From a virus, in the IMG/VR virus record IMGVR_UViG_3300009093_000121, positions 1 through 23,760 of that record: 23,760 nt of DNA; one strand, written 5' to 3'. Under the pieces are notes generated by a model. It saw only the letters and a list, made by a program, of their open reading frames with translations. It was not told the DNA's origin and did no database searches. Positions 20,974-23,760 of this stretch are shown in pieces. Numbering within the stretch: position 1 is the stretch's first letter; the number at the start of each line of letters is the position of its first letter. The position numbers were made by a program, and so were the translations under genes.

Positions 20974-23673
20974 CTATAGCATATCGTACGGAACGTCCTG
21001 TATCGCGGACCCTTTGGTGTGCTCGTTGACCAGATCGAAACTGGTCCCCCGGTAGCGGTGGGTCTCCCCGCCGAAGACGTCCCTCACTTGGTCCATGATG
21101 GGCCGCTCGTCGTTGCTTTTGAGTTGGGGACTGGGGTCCGGCATCTCCAGGTGCTTGGCGGTGAAGCGGATCGAGCCGCAGCCTTCGTACGGGCAGCGGT
21201 ACTCGGTCTCGGGGTTAGCGGATCCCCAGGTATGTTCGGGGTCTTTGGAACAGGTCATGGCCCACTTAGCGGGCTCGTCCTGCTCGATCTGGCTCGGCAC
21301 GCGCACCCGGCCCGTCTCGTCGCAGTCGGTCTCGTGCGAGCAGTAGAGCGAGATCATCCCGGCCATGAGTTCGTCGTCGTTGCAGCCCTCGGTGGCGCCG
21401 AAGCTGCGCGAGGCCGCTTCGTCCTTCTCGTACACCGTGGTCTCTTCCGCGAAGTTGCGGCTGCGGATGATCCAGGAGTGGGACAGGAGGTAGTCCACGG
21501 CCGTCTGGTGCAGGTAGGCTTTGGTGTTGACCTTGGTCCACCAGTGCCACTTCTGCCCCAGCGGGTGGACGCTATCCAGGTGCTTCCAGCGGAAGACGTT
21601 GGGGTAATTGTATTTGTAGATCAGGTCGTCGCCCGTGGTCTGGTAGGTGTTGTACTCGACGCACATCAACGCTTCGTTGTACCAGCGGCCCAGCACGTTG
21701 GCGTAGAAGGCCAACTCCTTGGGCTTGGTATGGTTGTCGCGCCACACCGCCACCTGTTCGTCGGGCGCTCCCCGGCGGCCCACCTTGTTGACGAAGATGA
21801 CGGAGTAGTCCTCGCCAATTCCCTCGCTGACGTCCACCCCGATGCAGTACTCGGCTCCCGGCTCGGGTTCCTTCCAGACCCATAGCGGAGTTTCATCGTG
21901 GCGGTGGTCCACGTTGCAACCCTTGATGTAGCAGCGGCCCTTGTTGCGGGCGTCGGCCCCGTGGATCTCGCTGCTCTCCCGATAGAGCTTGCCTTTTTTG
22001 AGCGGGCACTCCTCCACCGTGGCCTGCATCCACTCGCGGCAAGCGTCGTTGAACAGGACGTAGCCGCTGGCCTGCCAGCACTCCTCAGCGGTGACGGCAA
22101 GTTCCTGCTTAAATTGCCTTACGGCCTTCTGCCCCTGCTCCTCGGCCTGCTCGCGCTTATCCTGGTGCCAGTAGAGTTGCTCGTCGGTAAGCGCGAGCGG
22201 CATCAGCTTGCCCGCGTTACACTCCGGGCATAGGGTATCGGCTACGCTCTCTCCGAACAGGGTGGCCTTGCGGTGCCGGCCGCAGTTTCCGCACTTCACC
22301 CATTCCTTCTTCACCCGCTCCTGGAGGGCGAACTCGGCGTGCGGGAGTTTCCAGCCCTGTGGAGGAGCCAGCACGCGCGTGGTCTCAAAGAAACTGGGCA
22401 GGAACAGGGGATACCAGCGCGGCCACTTGCCCTGGTCCATGCGGCGCTCGAACGCTCTCCACATGCGGTGCGCGGCCGATCCGGCGCCGCGCCCGGTGGA
22501 TTCCATAAAGCCGAAGACCTCCGGCAGGTCCGCCATGGAGTTCCCCAGATCCTCGTTGACGATCGCCTCCAGGTCCTCCTCAAAGAAGTCGGTGTACTCG
22601 GAGACGTGGGCCGCGTCGATCGGCAGGCCCTGGCCGACGCCAGAGTACTGGTTGCTCCACTGCACGAACAGCTTGCTGTCGAGTCCAGGGTGGCGCAGGC
22701 GCTGCGTCTCGTCCGGGTTGTCGAACCACAGGCCGAACTTCTCCTCGCGGCGGGCCGTCATGGGTTTGAGCCACCACGGCATGCGGTCGTAGATGTGAGC
22801 CATCAGGGAGAACAGGTACGAGGAGTGAGCCTGATCTACCGAGACCACAATCGCGCGGGTGTTGGGGAAGAACATCGCACGCCACGCCAGCATGGCTTCT
22901 ATCAGAGTGGAACAATTGTGGGTGACCAACCCTTCCGCCACAAAGTTTCCGGTGGTGGTCTCCACGTCCACCATCGACCTGATTCCCACAGCGATGACGG
23001 AAACCACTCCGCTCGAACCGCCTATACCTGGAGCGTCCGCCCGATTGACCCGCATACCCGGCCGCAATCTCGCGGTGGTGATCCAGTGTCCGCCAGAGCG
23101 GAACGGGTGGTCGTCCGTAGCCAGGAGAGTGGTCCCGTCATCGAAAGAGATGCGGAAGGCTTCCTTGAAAACCACCCAGGACTTCACGACTGAGGCGGTG
23201 CAAGGCCGCCCGGTAGATTCGTCCATCGAGAATAACTGGTCGCCGGGTTTCAGGTCACCGATCCTCACCCATCGGATATCAGTCGTAAGCACCTTGGTGT
23301 CAGGATCGAGAGCGCCAAGCTGGCGGCCTTTGACGATAATAATCTTCTGGGCGCGGCCCTTCTCCTTCAGATCGTAGTAGCACTGGAGGATGAGGTGCTG
23401 GGCCTCCCACAGACTGAACAGCTTGTCCTTCTTGCCCTTGGTGGTGATCCAGAAGTAGTTCTTCGCCGCGTAGGTGAAGTCGTCCTGGCAGTCGGTGGCC
23501 TGCTCGATGATGGCCTTCCGGTCGGCCTCAGAGCACAGGCTCCACTTCTCCAGGGACGGCATCGCGTCCCACTCGTCCTCGTCGATTTTGTATTTGAGGG
23601 GGAGGTCCTTGTCCAGGTAGTCGATCATCAACTGGACGCCGGGGTCTCTCTGCCATCCAAGGTCTACGGGCAT
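20974..23673 (-). CDS. terL: Terminase large subunit (packaging ATPase/nuclease), intein-containing
   Basis: The 899-aa precursor, with a GGAG Shine-Dalgarno before ATG 23673, drives DNA packaging at the portal. ATPase motifs: a deviant Walker A, KGRQLG-CST, split between residues 120 and 254 by an intein (121-253); a Walker B/catalytic pair in AAHVSEYTDF (E359); and a coupling motif FMESTGRGAG (389-397). Nuclease (RNase-H-like) motifs: GVDVSEG with D614, VEYNTYQ with E673, and NDDELMAG with D766/D767. Two zinc-binding insertions are visible: C461-x2-C464...C482-x2-C485 between the two domains, and C808...C827...C832 near the C-terminus. After splicing the protein would be 766 aa, longer than many TerL proteins because of the insertions. 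The gene upstream ends 4 nt before the ATG. Confidence 0.95.
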   Translation of the reverse strand: MPVDLGWQRDPGVQLMIDYLDKDLPLKYKIDEDEWDAMPSLEKWSLCSEADRKAIIEQATDCQDDFTYAAKNYFWITTKGKKDKLFSLWEAQHLILQCYYDLKEKGRAQKIIIVKGRQLGALDPDTKVLTTDIRWVRIGDLKPGDQLFSMDESTGRPCTASVVKSWVVFKEAFRISFDDGTTLLATDDHPFRSGGHWITTARLRPGMRVNRADAPGIGGSSGVVSVIAVGIRSMVDVETTTGNFVAEGLVTHNCSTLIEAMLAWRAMFFPNTRAIVVSVDQAHSSYLFSLMAHIYDRMPWWLKPMTARREEKFGLWFDNPDETQRLRHPGLDSKLFVQWSNQYSGVGQGLPIDAAHVSEYTDFFEEDLEAIVNEDLGNSMADLPEVFGFMESTGRGAGSAAHRMWRAFERRMDQGKWPRWYPLFLPSFFETTRVLAPPQGWKLPHAEFALQERVKKEWVKCGNCGRHRKATLFGESVADTLCPECNAGKLMPLALTDEQLYWHQDKREQAEEQGQKAVRQFKQELAVTAEECWQASGYVLFNDACREWMQATVEECPLKKGKLYRESSEIHGADARNKGRCYIKGCNVDHRHDETPLWVWKEPEPGAEYCIGVDVSEGIGEDYSVIFVNKVGRRGAPDEQVAVWRDNHTKPKELAFYANVLGRWYNEALMCVEYNTYQTTGDDLIYKYNYPNVFRWKHLDSVHPLGQKWHWWTKVNTKAYLHQTAVDYLLSHSWIIRSRNFAEETTVYEKDEAASRSFGATEGCNDDELMAGMISLYCSHETDCDETGRVRVPSQIEQDEPAKWAMTCSKDPEHTWGSANPETEYRCPYEGCGSIRFTAKHLEMPDPSPQLKSNDERPIMDQVRDVFGGETHRYRGTSFDLVNEHTKGSAIQDVPYDML
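22915..23313 (-). other. Mini-intein in terL, Ala1 type (133 aa, no homing endonuclease)
   Basis: Residues 121-253 of the TerL precursor form an in-frame insertion in the P-loop: exteins join as KGRQLG and CSTLIEAM. The insertion has Hint-domain blocks: block A 'ALDPDTKVLTTD', block B 'TDDHPF' (Thr 66, His 69 in intein numbering), block F 'MVDVETTTGNFVAEGLVTHN' with penultimate His132 and terminal Asn133, and Cys at +1. At 133 residues there is no room for a LAGLIDADG or HNH endonuclease. Position 1 is Ala instead of Cys or Ser, so the standard first N-S shift is impossible. Ala1 inteins are known as class 2 and class 3. The class 3 WCT set is not present (F at B:12, D at F:4), so a class 2-like direct attack by Cys+1 is the better guess. 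Confidence 0.9.
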
Positions 23674-23677
23674 CAGC

Positions 23678-23760
23678 TTACTCCGGAGCGTCGATCAGTT
23701 TGTCTTTGAACTCGGCCGCCGGCGTGGGAGCGAACTGGATGGTGGATCGGCCGGTCACCA
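23678..23760 (-). CDS. 3' end of an upstream minus-strand gene (last 26 codons visible)
   Basis: Reading the minus strand from the right edge gives an open frame ending in PTPAAEFKDKLIDAPE and TAA at 23678-23680. The stop lies just inside the terL ribosome-binding region, four bases before the terL ATG, as expected for a coupled upstream gene. A small terminase subunit often precedes terL, so that is one possibility, but too little is visible to tell. Confidence 0.6.
   Translation of the reverse strand, partial: VTGRSTIQFAPTPAAEFKDKLIDAPE

Noticed and set aside
1-23760. CRISPR arrays, insertion sequences, attachment sites, integrase, lysis and tape-measure genes.
   Set aside because: No repeat-spacer pattern, transposase or integrase motif, direct-repeat attachment pair, holin/endolysin or long coiled-coil tape-measure protein was seen.

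Overview
This window is part of a tailed-phage (Caudoviricetes) genome or prophage: the head-packaging, head-assembly and tail/adhesin late module. It is GC-rich (roughly 60% by eye) and densely packed, with ATGA-type start/stop overlaps and strong Shine-Dalgarno sites. Nearly all genes are on the minus strand, so the genetic order runs from right to left. No integrase, replication, lysis or bacterial housekeeping gene is visible, and no tape-measure or sheath gene. The connector set and a gp10-like hub protein suggest a short-tailed (podovirus-like) virion; this is inference. The host cannot be read from the sequence. High GC, a Tat-type signal and He_PIG/propeller adhesin modules would fit a Gram-negative soil bacterium such as an acidobacterium, but that is weak.

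Right to left, the minus strand encodes: the tail end of an unidentified gene (23678-23760); the large terminase, whose P-loop is split by a 133-residue mini-intein with Ala at position 1; two unknown proteins (210 and 152 aa); a 204-aa protein with a twin-arginine-like leader whose body aligns with the C-terminal third of this phage's own major capsid protein; a zinc-ribbon protein; the portal; and two small Cys/His-containing proteins. A three-gene plus-strand cassette ending in a HAD-fold phosphatase-like protein (15224-16214) interrupts the array. Minus-strand genes then resume with two very short Lys/Arg-rich ORFs (16 and 20 codons), a basic 98-aa protein, a Pro-rich protein, a putative scaffold, the major capsid protein, two 167-aa probable capsid-surface proteins, neck/adaptor proteins, a 1573-aa hub/stabilisation-like protein with about seven C-terminal beta repeats, and a giant adhesin-like protein (at least 1152 aa, running off the left edge) made of propeller and He_PIG Ig-like modules.

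Together these genes package DNA (TerL, portal), build the capsid (scaffold, MCP, surface proteins), close the neck (388-, 222- and 230-aa connectors plus the 1573-aa hub) and probably bind the host (left-edge adhesin). Non-coding signals cluster in four gaps: 10994-11121 and 20853-20973, each with an inverted repeat followed by a related 20-nt motif just before the next gene; 13139-13269, with a sigma70-like promoter candidate before the capsid gene; and 15106-15223, the divergent region, which has two small palindromes.

The most unusual points are the capsid paralogue with a Tat-like leader, the Ala1 terminase mini-intein that is neither class 1 nor class 3 by its motifs, and the pair of tiny basic ORFs.
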